A stretch of DNA of 64,000 nucleotides. It comes from Luteococcus sanguinis (GTDB lineage Bacteria; Actinomycetota; Actinomycetes; Propionibacteriales; Propionibacteriaceae). Of this stretch, positions 54,110 to 63,281 are shown in pieces; positions within the stretch are counted from its first letter, which is position 1, and each line of letters starts with the position of its first letter. The notes beneath the pieces are model-generated. The model made no database searches and was not told the DNA's origin. It was given only the letters and a program-made list of their open reading frames with translations. The stretch covers positions 124,001-188,000 of the forward strand of contig NZ_BAAAKI010000004.1 of the NCBI RefSeq assembly GCF_039527675.1. The letters run 5' to 3'. The position numbers and the translations under genes are program-made.

Positions 54110-54250
54110 ATGACCCGACCCCGCGCCGCAGCTGCCCTCCTCAGCACTTTTCTGGCCGCCGGCGCCCAGGTGGCCACGGCCCAGTCCGGGATCCACCAGT
54201 ACGAGCCGGAGTCATGGCACTGGGAGGCGGCGCCCAGCCCCTGCGCCTGA
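54110..54250 (+). pseudogene. Possible C-terminal remnant of an M15-type peptidase
   Basis: 46-codon frame in the 284-bp gap between the aminotransferase and the CLC gene. It ends SGIHQYEPESWHWEAAPSPCA split as SGIHQYEPESWHWE plus APSPCA; the PESWHWE part resembles the end of VanY/VanX-type D,D-peptidases. The zinc-binding motifs are absent and no promoter or ribosome site is seen. Alternatively a chance frame. Confidence 0.28.
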
Positions 54251-54269
54251 GCGAGCTGGGGCCGGTGCG

Positions 54270-54275
54270 TAGCAT
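54270..54275 (+). promoter_or_regulatory. -10 of the CLC gene
   Basis: TAGCAT, seven bases before the GTG at 54283. Confidence 0.4.
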
Positions 54276-54282
54276 CAGCCGT

Positions 54283-55521
54283 GTGACCGCCTCTGCCCAC
54301 TGGCCGCGCCTGTGTTCGGCCGTTGCGGCGACCGCCCTGGTCGCCGGCGCCGTGGGTGTCGCGATGGTGGAACTGCTCCGCGTGGTCCAGTGGGTCGGCT
54401 ACGGGCAGTGGGGGCACGCGATCGTGCCGATGGTGCCCCATGTGCCAGCATGGCGTCGGGTGCTGGTCCCGCTGGTCGCCGGGCTGCTCTGTGGGCTGTC
54501 GTGGTGGTGGGTCCGTTCCCGCGGACGACTCGTGGGCGCGGCCGAATCCATCCGCGGTCACCGTCCGATGCACGTGGGGAGCACCCTCGTCGACGCCCTC
54601 AACCAGGTCGTCTTCGTCGGGTCCGGATCGTCGCTGGGGCGCGAGGGCGCACCCCGCGAACTCGCCGCCGCCGCGGCTGACCGCATCTCTTCATGGACGA
54701 GGCTCGAGCGGCGCGACCGGGATCTCCTGGTGGCCGCCGCCGCCGGCGCTGGCCTGGCCGCCGTCTACCTCACCCCGCTCTCCGGAGCCGCCTTTGCCCT
54801 CGAGGTCGTGCTACGCCGCCGCAGCTGGCGGGCGGCCGCATTTGCGCTCCCGGTGAGCTTCGGTGCCGTTGCCGCCGCCAGCCAGTTCGTCGGTACCGGC
54901 CCCGCGCTGCACGTCACACCCGCGCTGACCAGCAGGCCGGACGCTCACACCATCGCCGTGGCAGCCGGGGCCGCCCTGGCCGCGCTCCCGGTGGGGTTGG
55001 TGTTCGCCTGGTTCACCCGCTTCGTCGGACGGCGGCGGCCCATCCCCGGCCCGTGGTTGGTGGCCGCCCTGGTGGCGGCCGGTGCGCTGACCGGTCTGGT
55101 GGAGATCGTCCGGCCAGAGGTCGCCGGCAATGGCCGCGAGTTGGTCGAGATGGCGCTGCTGGGATCCTTCGGCGTGCAGACCGCATTGGTGCTGGTGGTG
55201 GCCAAGGCCAGCCTCACCAGCGGACACCTCGCCGCCGGCGCCGCCGGCGGTCTGCTGATGCCCTCGCTGGGCGTGGGTGCCGCGACCGGTGTCGTGGTGG
55301 CCCTGCTGGCCGGGCAACCTGTCGCCTGGGCCGCGCTGCTCGCGGGCGTCGTGGTGCTCACCTGCACCCAGCGGGCCCCGCTGTTCGCCTCCGCCTTCGT
55401 GTGGGAACTCACCCGCGCCCACTGGACCCTCGCCGTGGTCGGGTTGCTGGTTGCCGCCTGTACCCGAGTGGTCACCAGAACTGAGTTCCTAAGGAACGTC
55501 AAGCCACTTGGCGGCTCGTAG
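54283..55521 (+). CDS. CLC-family chloride channel or transporter
   Basis: Membrane protein of 412 residues. CLC selectivity motifs: GSGSSLGREGAP (about 109-120) and GGLLMPSLGVGA near 322, both slightly diverged; the gating-type Glu is kept in GREGAP. Reads to a TAG at 55519-55521. The last 23 bases overlap the 3' end of the IS110 transposase gene, so the native C-terminus may have been replaced by element sequence (the tail is EFLRNVKPLGGS). GTG chosen from the leaderless -10. Confidence 0.82.
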   Translation: MTASAHWPRLCSAVAATALVAGAVGVAMVELLRVVQWVGYGQWGHAIVPMVPHVPAWRRVLVPLVAGLLCGLSWWWVRSRGRLVGAAESIRGHRPMHVGSTLVDALNQVVFVGSGSSLGREGAPRELAAAAADRISSWTRLERRDRDLLVAAAAGAGLAAVYLTPLSGAAFALEVVLRRRSWRAAAFALPVSFGAVAAASQFVGTGPALHVTPALTSRPDAHTIAVAAGAALAALPVGLVFAWFTRFVGRRRPIPGPWLVAALVAAGALTGLVEIVRPEVAGNGRELVEMALLGSFGVQTALVLVVAKASLTSGHLAAGAAGGLLMPSLGVGAATGVVVALLAGQPVAWAALLAGVVVLTCTQRAPLFASAFVWELTRAHWTLAVVGLLVAACTRVVTRTEFLRNVKPLGGS

Positions 55522-56904
55522 GCTTGGTGGAGGCGGGCTGGGATGTTGGAGCGCTTTGCGACTCCTGTGACTCCTGGCCCGCCGCCTGCTTGCGGCGTTC
55601 GCGCATCCGCTGGTGCCGGACGTTGTCGCGGCGGCGCGGTTGGAGTTGGTAGCGGTCCTTGACGATCGCGCGGCCTTCGGCCTCGGTGATCGGGGTGCCG
55701 TCGACGTCGCGTAGGACGTAGTGCTGGCCGGTGCGCATGCAGGTCGCGATCCGGGTCAGCATGGTCGTGGCCAGGTGGCAGACCGCTGAGGAGTGGTGCC
55801 GATCGCCGGCCATGAGCCGCTGGTACTTCGCCGCGATCTGCGGGTCGACCTTGCGGGCCTGGTCAGCAGCGGCGAACAGCATCTCGCGCAGCAGCGGGTC
55901 ACCGGCCTTGGTGATCGAGGACTCGACCTTCGACACCCCGGACTGGCTGACCTTCGGCACCAGACCGGAGTAGGCGCGGATCGCAGCCAGGGAGGTGAAC
56001 CGGTGCGGGTCACCGATCCGGCCGGCGATCACGGCACTGATGACCGGCCCGACCCCTGGCGCTGAAGCGACGATCCCGTCGGGGTCGGCATCGGCGTAGA
56101 GGTTCGCGATCCGCTCGTCGATCTCCTTGATCTGACCGGTCAGGAACAGTGCCTGCTCGGCCTCGTGGGCGATGTCGGCGGCGAGCTCGGCGAAGTCCAT
56201 CCCGTCGCTGCCGTCATCAAGGGTCCACAACGAGAGGGTCTCCTTGGCTGCGACGATCAACGCGGCGGCCCGGTCTTCGCGCCACGCGCCGCGGGAACGG
56301 GCGATCAGGAACCGTGCCAGGCGGGCCTGGCCGAGCCGGATCACCGCGTGCGGATCGGCGTAGCGGGCCAAGAACTCCAACGCGGCGATGCCATAGCGGG
56401 CGTTGAGGGCCTCGTACCAGGCCGGGCCGAGCAGCTCGGTCAGCGTGTCGAGTCGTGCGTAGACCGCGGTGCGACGTTTCACCATCGTCGAGCGCTGCCT
56501 GGTCAACCTGCGCAGCGGATCGGCCGGCCCTTGGCCGGAGTAGGGCCGCAGCCCCTCGGGATGCGGCAGCGGCAGCCGCGCGAGCAACTCGGAGTCGATC
56601 CGGTCGTTCTTGGTGTGCTTGGAGTAGTACTTGCGCAGGTCCGAGGACTGCGTGGTCGGGACCATCACCACCGTTGCGCCGCGGCGGCGGAACCACTCCG
56701 CGACCACGATCCACGCGTTCCTGGTCGGCTCAACCACCACGGTCAGCTCGCCCGGCTCTGCCAGGTCGAGGTCGTCCCAGAGCCGCTCCAGATCAGCCGG
56801 TCGGGTCCAGAACTTCCTGCCCGCCACACGGTCTTGCCGTCGACCGCGAGCGTGGCCTGATGCGCGGCCCGGCAGGCCACGTCGATTCCCAATGTCAACG
56901 CCAT
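55499..56904 (-). pseudogene. IS110 transposase, frameshifted
   Basis: DEDD transposase. It starts at an ATG (56904) with AGGAGG six bases upstream: MALTLGIDVACRAAHQATLA holds the first catalytic Asp. Near 56820-56830 the reading must shift by -1 to continue as RKFWTRPADLERLW. The rest is intact: VVVEPTRNAW, HTKNDRIDSELLARL (catalytic acids), ASAPGVGPVISAVIAGRIGD and YSGLVPKVSQSG (Transposase_20 with the Ser). No slippery heptamer is present, so this is probably an inactivating one-base change or a sequence error. The frame from 56827 alone is 442 residues. Confidence 0.8.
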
Positions 56905-56950
56905 CGGCGTCCTCCTGTCAGTCACTTTCGGGTTCCCAGGTGACTGACCA
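55499..56950 (-). mobile_element. IS110-family insertion sequence
   Basis: One transposase gene with about 45 bp of upstream sequence including an 8-bp inverted repeat TCAGTCAC/GTGACTGA (56918-56947). No clear terminal repeats, as usual for IS110; the exact ends are not visible. One side lies in or against the CLC gene. Confidence 0.7.
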
Positions 56951-57147
56951 CCGCGGCCACGGCCCAGACATTCTCTAAGCAGGAGTCCCGCACGCCGGCT
57001 GGCTCCAAGTTCCCGAACAGGGACACCGCTCGACCAGACACCGAGTCCGCGGGCGACCACTCAGATGCCAGGGATCACCACGTGTCCCGGTCGGAACGCT
57101 CGACCGCCCACGGACCCACCGTCAGGCTAAATGTCGGACGCGCTCGC

Positions 57148-57153
57148 TAGAGT
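57148..57153 (+). promoter_or_regulatory. -10 of the M20 peptidase gene
   Basis: TAGAGT, seven bases before the ATG at 57161. Confidence 0.45.
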
Positions 57154-57160
57154 CGCGCCC

Positions 57161-58501
57161 ATGACCGATTCCGCACAGCTTGCGACCCACCTCGATGCCA
57201 TCTGGCCGTCCGTGATGGACGACTACCTTGGCCTGCTCCGGATCGAGTCGATCAGTTCCCTGCCCGAGAAGGCGGACGAGATGACCCGCTCGGCCGAGAC
57301 CGTTGCCGGGTTGTTGCGCGGCGTGGGCTGTCCTGACGTCCAGGTCGTCGCCGAGGGCGGCCAGCCGGCCGTGATCGGCCGCTTCCCGGCGCCCGAAGGG
57401 CATCCCACCATCTGCCTGTACGCCCACCACGACGTCCAGCCCACGGGCGACCTGTCGTTGTGGTCCACCCCGCCCTTCGAGCCCACGGAACGCGACGGAC
57501 GTCTCTACGCCCGCGGCGCCAATGACGACACCGCCGGCATCGCCGTCCATTTGGCAGCCCTGCGTGCCTGGGAGGGCAAGCCCCCGGTCGGCGTCACCGT
57601 CTTCATCGAGGGCGAGGAGGAGGTCGGGTCACCGTCGTTGGCCGCGATCATGGCCAAGCACGCGGACGCGCTACGCTCCGACGTCTTCGTGATCTGCGAC
57701 GCCACCAACTGGCAGGTTGGCCAGCCCTCGGTCACCACCGCCCTGCGCGGCATCTGCGACTGCGTCGTTGAGGTGCGCACCCTCGACCATGCCCTGCACT
57801 CCGGCGGTTTCGGCGGTGTCGTGCCCGACGCGCTCACCTCGCTGTGCCGGCTGCTCGCCACCCTGCACGACGACCTGGGCAATGTGGCCGTGGAGGGCCT
57901 CAAGACCGGCCAGGTGCCCGACCTCGACTACGACGAGGCGCGGCTGCGAGCCGACACCGGCATCCTGAACGGCGTGCAATGGCTGGGTGAGGGCTCCACG
58001 GTCTCCAAGATCTGGGCCAAGCCGGCCGTCTCGGTGATCGCGATCGATGCGACCAGCGTCGCCAGTGCGTCCAACACCCTCGCTCCGGTGGCCCGCGCCA
58101 AGGTGAGCCTGCGGGTTGCCCCCGGCGACGATGCCGACGAAGCACTCGCTGCCCTCACCCGGCACCTCGAGTCGCACGCCCCGTGGGGCGCGCAGGTCAA
58201 CGTGACCGCCGGCGAGACGGGCCAGCCCTGCGTCGTGCCCTACCGGGGTGCGTTGGCCGAGGCAGCCGACGCCGCCTTCACCCAGGCCTTCGGCGTGGCG
58301 CCGGTGCAGGTGGGCTGTGGCGGTTCCATCCCCATGCTGGCCGACTTCCAGGCCGCCTTCCCCGGCTCCGAGATCCTGGTCACCGCCGTGGCCGATCCGG
58401 ACGGACGGCCGCACGGCATCGACGAGTCCCAAGACCTGGGCGACCTGAAGAAGGCGGCCCTGGCCGAGGCTCTGTTGCTGGCGCACCTTGCCAACAGTTG
58501 A
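57161..58501 (+). CDS. M20 family dipeptidase
   Basis: Zinc metallopeptidase of 446 residues. Metal ligands and base: His89 in YAHHDVQP, Asp122 in GANDDTAG, Glu152-Glu153 in IEGEEEVGS, Asp180 in VICDATN and a C-terminal His in RPHGIDES. Lid domain about 195-310. Cytosolic; hydrolyses dipeptides or related N-acyl amino acids. ATG chosen by the -10 seven bases upstream; an ATG ten codons earlier is less likely. Confidence 0.88.
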   Translation: MTDSAQLATHLDAIWPSVMDDYLGLLRIESISSLPEKADEMTRSAETVAGLLRGVGCPDVQVVAEGGQPAVIGRFPAPEGHPTICLYAHHDVQPTGDLSLWSTPPFEPTERDGRLYARGANDDTAGIAVHLAALRAWEGKPPVGVTVFIEGEEEVGSPSLAAIMAKHADALRSDVFVICDATNWQVGQPSVTTALRGICDCVVEVRTLDHALHSGGFGGVVPDALTSLCRLLATLHDDLGNVAVEGLKTGQVPDLDYDEARLRADTGILNGVQWLGEGSTVSKIWAKPAVSVIAIDATSVASASNTLAPVARAKVSLRVAPGDDADEALAALTRHLESHAPWGAQVNVTAGETGQPCVVPYRGALAEAADAAFTQAFGVAPVQVGCGGSIPMLADFQAAFPGSEILVTAVADPDGRPHGIDESQDLGDLKKAALAEALLLAHLANS

Positions 58502-58797
58502 AAGCTGGAGAACTGAATCACTGAGGTAGCTGAAGTGGGGCTGAAGTCCTGAACGGAAAGTGAACCTTGGGAGACATGGACGGCCCCTATGGGTCATGAT
58601 TGACCTTGGAGCCGGGCGCGGTCCCACAGCTTCGGGGGAAGCGAGGGGACCAGTCCTCAAGGGGCATTGAGTGGCCCACCACAGCTCGGGGGAGCGGTGG
58701 CCAGTGCACCGGCTGATCAGACACGGCAGACGAGGGGTGAAGGGTCCGGATGGGGCCCGGCGCCCCTCGTCGTCCGTCTCTGGCCCGGATTGCGGGC
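58502..58797. other. Intergenic region between convergent genes
   Basis: Nearly 300 bp without a supportable gene. The first 60 bp contain several short GCTGAAGT/CTGAAGT repeats; the only clear structure is the terminator at 58729-58771. Confidence 0.6.
58729..58771. terminator. Terminator between the M20 peptidase and sugar dehydrogenase genes
   Basis: 9-bp perfect stem (GACGAGGGG / CCCCTCGTC) enclosing 25 nt, just beyond the stop of the minus-strand gene. Confidence 0.6.
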
Positions 58798-60027
58798 TCA
58801 GGCAGGCGTCACCCGCAGCAGCTTGTCGTCCCCGCCGTTCGAGGTGGTCACCCACAGGGCACCGTCGGGGTCGAGTCGCGCCGTGCGGAGCCGGCCGAAG
58901 CCAGCCAGCTCGGGCACCTCATGGACGTCCCCGATCGTGCCGTTGCCGCGCACCTGCATCGCCAACAGGCGCTGGCCCTTCAAGCAGGCCACCATCAGCC
59001 GTCCGGCGTAGCCGCCCCACTCGGCACCCGTGGCGAAGTCGGCACCCGAGGTGGCGATGGTGGGGTCTCCGGAACTCCAGACGGCCGCACGCACCCCGTC
59101 GATGCTGGTGTCTGTCATCGCAACGTCCTGGTTGTAGGAGCCGTTCACGACCGGGTTCCAGCCGAAGTTCGCACCCTTGGCCAACAGGTTCACCTCGTCG
59201 TCCACGCTGGTTCCGTGCTCGACGGAGAACATCCGCCCCGTCCCCGGCTGCACGGCCAGCCCCTGCACATTTCGGTGGCCACGGCTCCAGACGAAGCGGC
59301 GGCTGCCGGGCCCCGCCGCCCAGGGGTTGCTCGCGGGAACCGACCCGTCGGCGCCCAGGCGCAACACCTTGCCGCCCAGCGAGTCCAGGTCCTGCGGGTG
59401 GGTTCCGCTGGCGGTGTCCCCGGTGCCGATGTACAGCAGTCCGTCGCTGCCGATGCGCGGACGACAGCCGCTGTGCTGCCCGCTGGGGTTCTCGGGAATG
59501 CCGGTCAGGAGGGGGCGGAGGCGGGTGGCGCTCATCAGGTCGTCCGACAGTGTGAGCGGCACCACCTTGATGTCGCCAGCGGTGGTGTTGAAACAGGCGA
59601 TGATGCGTCGGTCGGAGGCAAAGTCGGGGGAGAGTTCCAGCCCGAGCAGGCCCCCCTCGCCGCTCACCTGGACGTCGTCCAGATCGGCCGTGATCGTGGC
59701 GACCTTCCCGTCGCGCAGCACCGACAGCACCCCGGTCCGCTGGGTGAAGACGACGGCGTCGTCGACGAAGACGAGGTCCCAGGGGTACTCCAGACCGGAG
59801 GCGGCCGTCTCGACCGAGAGCTTCGGGATCGCGGTGGAGGTGGCGGTTGGGGTCGCCGTAGCCGAGCCAACCGTCGCGGACGTGGCGGAACCCGCAACAG
59901 TCGGGCTGGCGGACGGGATGGATGACCTGGTCGTTGAGTCTCGCGTCGTGCTGCCACCGGACTCGCTGCAGGCAGCCAGCACGGCGAGCGCGCCGGAACC
60001 GATCAGGGTGCGTCGGGTGATGTCCAT
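58798..60027 (-). CDS. PQQ-dependent sugar dehydrogenase-like lipoprotein
   Basis: 409 residues. Signal peptide with Arg5-Arg6 and lipobox LAAC (lipidated Cys20), a Ser/Thr/Ala linker to about 68, then a six-bladed propeller of the glucose/sorbosone dehydrogenase family: GLEYPWDLVFV, GEGGLLGLELSPDF, GQHSGCRPRIGSDGLLYIGT, GHRNVQGLAVQP and NFGWNPV. Oxidises an aldose outside the membrane if PQQ is available; no PQQ synthesis genes are in the window. ATG five bases after TAGCGT. Confidence 0.85.
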   Translation of the reverse strand: MDITRRTLIGSGALAVLAACSESGGSTTRDSTTRSSIPSASPTVAGSATSATVGSATATPTATSTAIPKLSVETAASGLEYPWDLVFVDDAVVFTQRTGVLSVLRDGKVATITADLDDVQVSGEGGLLGLELSPDFASDRRIIACFNTTAGDIKVVPLTLSDDLMSATRLRPLLTGIPENPSGQHSGCRPRIGSDGLLYIGTGDTASGTHPQDLDSLGGKVLRLGADGSVPASNPWAAGPGSRRFVWSRGHRNVQGLAVQPGTGRMFSVEHGTSVDDEVNLLAKGANFGWNPVVNGSYNQDVAMTDTSIDGVRAAVWSSGDPTIATSGADFATGAEWGGYAGRLMVACLKGQRLLAMQVRGNGTIGDVHEVPELAGFGRLRTARLDPDGALWVTTSNGGDDKLLRVTPA

Positions 60028-60032
60028 GCACC

Positions 60033-60038
60033 ACGCTA
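60033..60038 (-). promoter_or_regulatory. -10 of the sugar dehydrogenase gene
   Basis: TAGCGT on the minus strand, five bases before the ATG at 60027. Confidence 0.35.
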
Positions 60039-60067
60039 ACCCGGCAGGCCAGCGCAGGGCCGCTGGC

Positions 60068-61360
60068 TCAGAAACCAACCTCGCGGGCGAACAGGTCGTC
60101 GTAGGTCTCCCGGCGGGTCATCAGCGTCGCCGTGCCGTCCTCGACGAAGACCACCGCGGGCCGGGCGACCATGTTGTAGTTGCTGGCCATCGTGTAGCCG
60201 TAGGCGCCAGTGACCGGCGTGCACACCACGTCCCCCACCTTCAGCGACTCCGGCAGGAAGGCGCGCGGGACGACGATGTCGCCGCTCTCGCAGTGCCGGC
60301 CGACCACCTGCGCCGCGACGGGACGCGCGGCCTGCGGGTCGTTCACGCTGAAGGCCTCATAACCGGAGTCGTAGAGCATCGGACGCGGGTTGTCGCTCAT
60401 GCCGCCGTCAACCGCGGCAAAGGTGCGATCTCCCTTCGTCTGCAGCGAACCCAGCGTGTACAACGTCAGGCCGGCCTGGGCGACCATCGAGCGTCCGGGC
60501 TCGGCCAGCAGCGTGACGCCGGGCAGGGTCTCGCGGCCCCAGGCCAGGATGGCCTGCGCCCAGTCGGCGAAGCTCGGGCACTCGTCCTCGTTCAGGTAGC
60601 GCACGCCCAGGCCGCCGCCGACGATCAGCACCTCGGGGGAGTACTGGCGCACCATTGGCGCCACCGTGTCCAAGGCCTCGATGAAGTTCTCGATCTGCAG
60701 CACGAAGGAGCCGATGTGCAGGTGGATGCCTTTGAAGCGCAGCAGTTCGTGGTCGCGGATCCGCTCAATGGCGCGGGCTGCGTCGTCGGTCCAGGTCGGG
60801 AAACCGAACTTGGAGTCACGGTTGCCGGTGGAGATGAACTCGTGGGTGTGCACCTCGATGCCCGGGTTGATGCGCACCAACAGGTCGACGCCTTGGCCGA
60901 GTTCGGCGGCGAGGGTCTCGAGCCGGTCCAGCTCGTCGAAGTTGTCGACGACGATCCACTGCACGCCCTCGACCACGGCGCGGCGCAGTTCGTCGGGCTG
61001 CTTGTTGTTGCCGTGCATCACCAGGCGGGAGGCATCGACGCCGGCACGGCGGACGCACTCGTACTCACCGCCGGTGGAGACGTCGAAGCTGATCCCGGTC
61101 TCGGACGCCAGCTTGGCCAAGCCCGGGGTCAGGAAGGCCTTGGTCGCGTAGGCGACGCCTGGCCCGAAGTGCTCGACCGCCTCGGTGAAGTGGTTGCGCA
61201 GCTCAGCGGCGTCGTAGACGAACAGCGGCGTGCCGAACTCCTCGGCCACCTCCAGCAGGTCGCACCCGCCGACGCTGATCCGGCCGTCGACCACCTTCGC
61301 GCTGGCCGGCAGCAGCGACAGGTCGACGGGGTCGGTCTCGGTGAGGGCATTGGCGCACAT
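60068..61360 (-). CDS. lysA: Diaminopimelate decarboxylase
   Basis: PLP enzyme of 430 residues, last step of lysine synthesis. PLP-Lys74 in YATKAFL, HIGSFVLQIENF, GGGLGVRY, EPGRSMVAQAG, the partner-site Cys in CESGDIVV and TGAYGYTMASNYN. Full length. The ATG is chosen by family start and a TAATCT eight bases upstream; longer in-frame starts overlap the divergent DUF1992 gene. Confidence 0.9.
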   Translation of the reverse strand: MCANALTETDPVDLSLLPASAKVVDGRISVGGCDLLEVAEEFGTPLFVYDAAELRNHFTEAVEHFGPGVAYATKAFLTPGLAKLASETGISFDVSTGGEYECVRRAGVDASRLVMHGNNKQPDELRRAVVEGVQWIVVDNFDELDRLETLAAELGQGVDLLVRINPGIEVHTHEFISTGNRDSKFGFPTWTDDAARAIERIRDHELLRFKGIHLHIGSFVLQIENFIEALDTVAPMVRQYSPEVLIVGGGLGVRYLNEDECPSFADWAQAILAWGRETLPGVTLLAEPGRSMVAQAGLTLYTLGSLQTKGDRTFAAVDGGMSDNPRPMLYDSGYEAFSVNDPQAARPVAAQVVGRHCESGDIVVPRAFLPESLKVGDVVCTPVTGAYGYTMASNYNMVARPAVVFVEDGTATLMTRRETYDDLFAREVGF

Positions 61361-61368
61361 GGTGCGCA

Positions 61369-61374
61369 AGATTA
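61369..61374 (-). promoter_or_regulatory. -10 of lysA
   Basis: TAATCT on the minus strand, eight bases before the ATG at 61360. Confidence 0.4.
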
Positions 61375-61381
61375 GTCGTCC

Positions 61382-61387
61382 TAGTCT
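61382..61387 (+). promoter_or_regulatory. -10 of the DUF1992 gene
   Basis: TAGTCT, seven bases before the ATG at 61395; back to back with the lysA element. Confidence 0.45.
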
Positions 61388-61394
61388 GGGTGAC

Positions 61395-61787
61395 ATGGGG
61401 GAGTACCAGCGTCCGGTCTTCGAGAACTGGATCGACCGACAGGTGCGAGAGGCCACGGAACGTGGCGAGTTCGACGCCGCCCGGGGCAAGCCGCTGCCCG
61501 ACCTCGGCCGACCCGAGGACACCGATTGGTGGGCCAACCGGAAACTGCGCGACGAGGGCCTCACCGCGGTGTTGCCGGGGCCCTTGGCCGTGCGGCGCGA
61601 GAAGCAGGACATTCTCACCACCCTGGACGAGGTGCGCAGCGAGGAGACCGCCCGCGCGATCGTCGAGGACCTCAACGCCCGGATCAAGGAGTCGAACATC
61701 ACCCGCTGGCAGGGCCCGGCGATCATCACCGGTCAGTTGGACGTCGAGGAAACGCTCGCGCTCTGGCGATCGCGTCGAGAACGATAG
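61395..61787 (+). CDS. DUF1992 (DnaJ-associated) family protein
   Basis: 130 residues. Hallmarks: ENWIDRQVREATERGEFD and GKPLPDLGRPEDTDWW near the start, then RREKQDILTTLDEV. The family is sometimes fused to or annotated with J-domains but has no J-domain here. Function unknown. ATG set by the leaderless -10. Its stop is nine bases from the purF GTG, and the purF -10 overlaps its end. Confidence 0.85.
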   Translation: MGEYQRPVFENWIDRQVREATERGEFDAARGKPLPDLGRPEDTDWWANRKLRDEGLTAVLPGPLAVRREKQDILTTLDEVRSEETARAIVEDLNARIKESNITRWQGPAIITGQLDVEETLALWRSRRER

Positions 61788-61790
61788 GCT
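61785..61790 (+). promoter_or_regulatory. -10 of purF
   Basis: TAGGCT, six bases before the GTG at 61797; overlaps the DUF1992 stop codon. Confidence 0.5.
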
Positions 61791-61796
61791 GACCCG

Positions 61797-63281
61797 GTGC
61801 CGCTTCGACCCGATGGTCTGCTGACCCACGAACTCGACCCTGACGACCCGCGCCCCCAGGACCACTGCGGTGTGTTCGGTGTCTGGGCCCCCGGGGAGGA
61901 GGCGAGCAAGCTCACCTACTTCGGCCTGTTCGCCCTGCAGCACCGCGGCCAGGAATCGGCCGGCATCGCCGTGAGTGACGGCAACCGGATCATGGTCTTC
62001 AAGGACATGGGTCTGGTCAGCCAGGTCTTCGACGAGGCGACGCTGACGGCCCTCAAGGGCGACGTCGCGGTCGGCCACACCCGCTACTCGACCACCGGTG
62101 CCAGCACCTGGGGCAATGCCCAGCCCACCTTCCGTCCCTTCCAGGGCGGCGGTCTGGCACTGTGTCACAACGGCAACCTGACCAACACCGACGAGCTCGA
62201 GGTGCTGCTCGCCGAGCGGATGCCGGACGAGAAGGTGCCGCACAAGGCGCGGATGGACTCCTCCTCCGACACCGCCATCCTCACCGCCCTGTTGGCCTCC
62301 GACCCTGACCTGGGGCTCGAGGCCGCGGCGATGCAGACCCTGCCCCTGCTGCGAGGCGCGTTCTGCCTGACCTTCATGGACGAGCGGACGCTGTACGCCG
62401 CCCGCGACGCGCAGGGCATCCGTCCGCTGGCGATCGGGCAGCTGCCCGGGGGCGGCTGGGTGGTCGCCTCGGAGACCGCGGCGCTGGACATCGTCGGTGC
62501 CACCTTCGTCCGCGACGTCGAGCCCGGCGAACTGGTCGTCCTGGACGGCAACGGCATCCGCAGCCGACGCTTCGCCAAGGCGAAGCCGAAGCATTGCCTG
62601 TTCGAGTACGTCTATCTCTCCCGTCCCGACACGGTGCTCAACGAGCGCCGGATCCACAACGTCCGCGTCAAGATCGGCAAGCTGCTGGCCAAGGAGTGCC
62701 CGATCGACGCCGACCTGGTGATCCCGACGCCGGAGTCGGGCATCCCGGCCGCGATCGGTTTCGCCGCCGGGTCCCAGATCCCCTACGGCCAGGGCCTGGT
62801 GCGCAATGCCTACGTCGGTCGCACCTTCATCCAGCCGTCCAATGGGATGCGGCAGATGGGCATCCGGATGAAACTGAACCCGCTGCCCAGCGTGGTCGGT
62901 GGCAAGCGGATCGTCGTCGTGGACGACTCGATCGTGCGCGGCAACACCCAGCGCCAGGTCGTGGCAATGCTGCGCCAGGCCGGCGCGAAGGAGGTGCACG
63001 TGCGCATCTCCGCCCCGCCGGTGGAGTGGCCGTGCTTCTACGGCATCGACTTCGCCACCCGCGACGAGCTGATCGCGCCGAACATGTCCATTCCCGAGAT
63101 CGCGAAGGCCATCGGGGCTGACTCGCTCGGCCACATCAGCCTGGACGGGCTGATCAAGGCCACCCACGTGCCGAAGAACGACCTGTGCCGCGCCTGCTTC
63201 GACGGCGTGTACCCGGTCGGCAAGAAGGATCTACCGCTGGCAGAGTTGAAGAGCACATCCGTGCAGAAGAAGGGGAAGTGA
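61797..63281 (+). CDS. purF: Amidophosphoribosyltransferase
   Basis: First committed purine enzyme, 494 residues: PRPP plus glutamine to phosphoribosylamine. A 23-residue propeptide precedes Cys24 (CGVFGVW), the Ntn nucleophile, so autocleavage is expected. Glutaminase part to about 250, then the phosphoribosyltransferase part with the PRPP loop IVVVDDSIVRGNT. Cys residues in DFATRDEL-type and CRACFDG regions may bind an Fe-S cluster as in Bacillus-type PurF. Its stop overlaps the purM start (TGATG). Confidence 0.95.
   Translation: MPLRPDGLLTHELDPDDPRPQDHCGVFGVWAPGEEASKLTYFGLFALQHRGQESAGIAVSDGNRIMVFKDMGLVSQVFDEATLTALKGDVAVGHTRYSTTGASTWGNAQPTFRPFQGGGLALCHNGNLTNTDELEVLLAERMPDEKVPHKARMDSSSDTAILTALLASDPDLGLEAAAMQTLPLLRGAFCLTFMDERTLYAARDAQGIRPLAIGQLPGGGWVVASETAALDIVGATFVRDVEPGELVVLDGNGIRSRRFAKAKPKHCLFEYVYLSRPDTVLNERRIHNVRVKIGKLLAKECPIDADLVIPTPESGIPAAIGFAAGSQIPYGQGLVRNAYVGRTFIQPSNGMRQMGIRMKLNPLPSVVGGKRIVVVDDSIVRGNTQRQVVAMLRQAGAKEVHVRISAPPVEWPCFYGIDFATRDELIAPNMSIPEIAKAIGADSLGHISLDGLIKATHVPKNDLCRACFDGVYPVGKKDLPLAELKSTSVQKKGK

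Noticed and set aside
56905..57160. A gene between the IS110 element and the M20 peptidase gene
   Set aside because: The only frames are the upstream extension of the transposase frame and short GC-driven frames without start signals.
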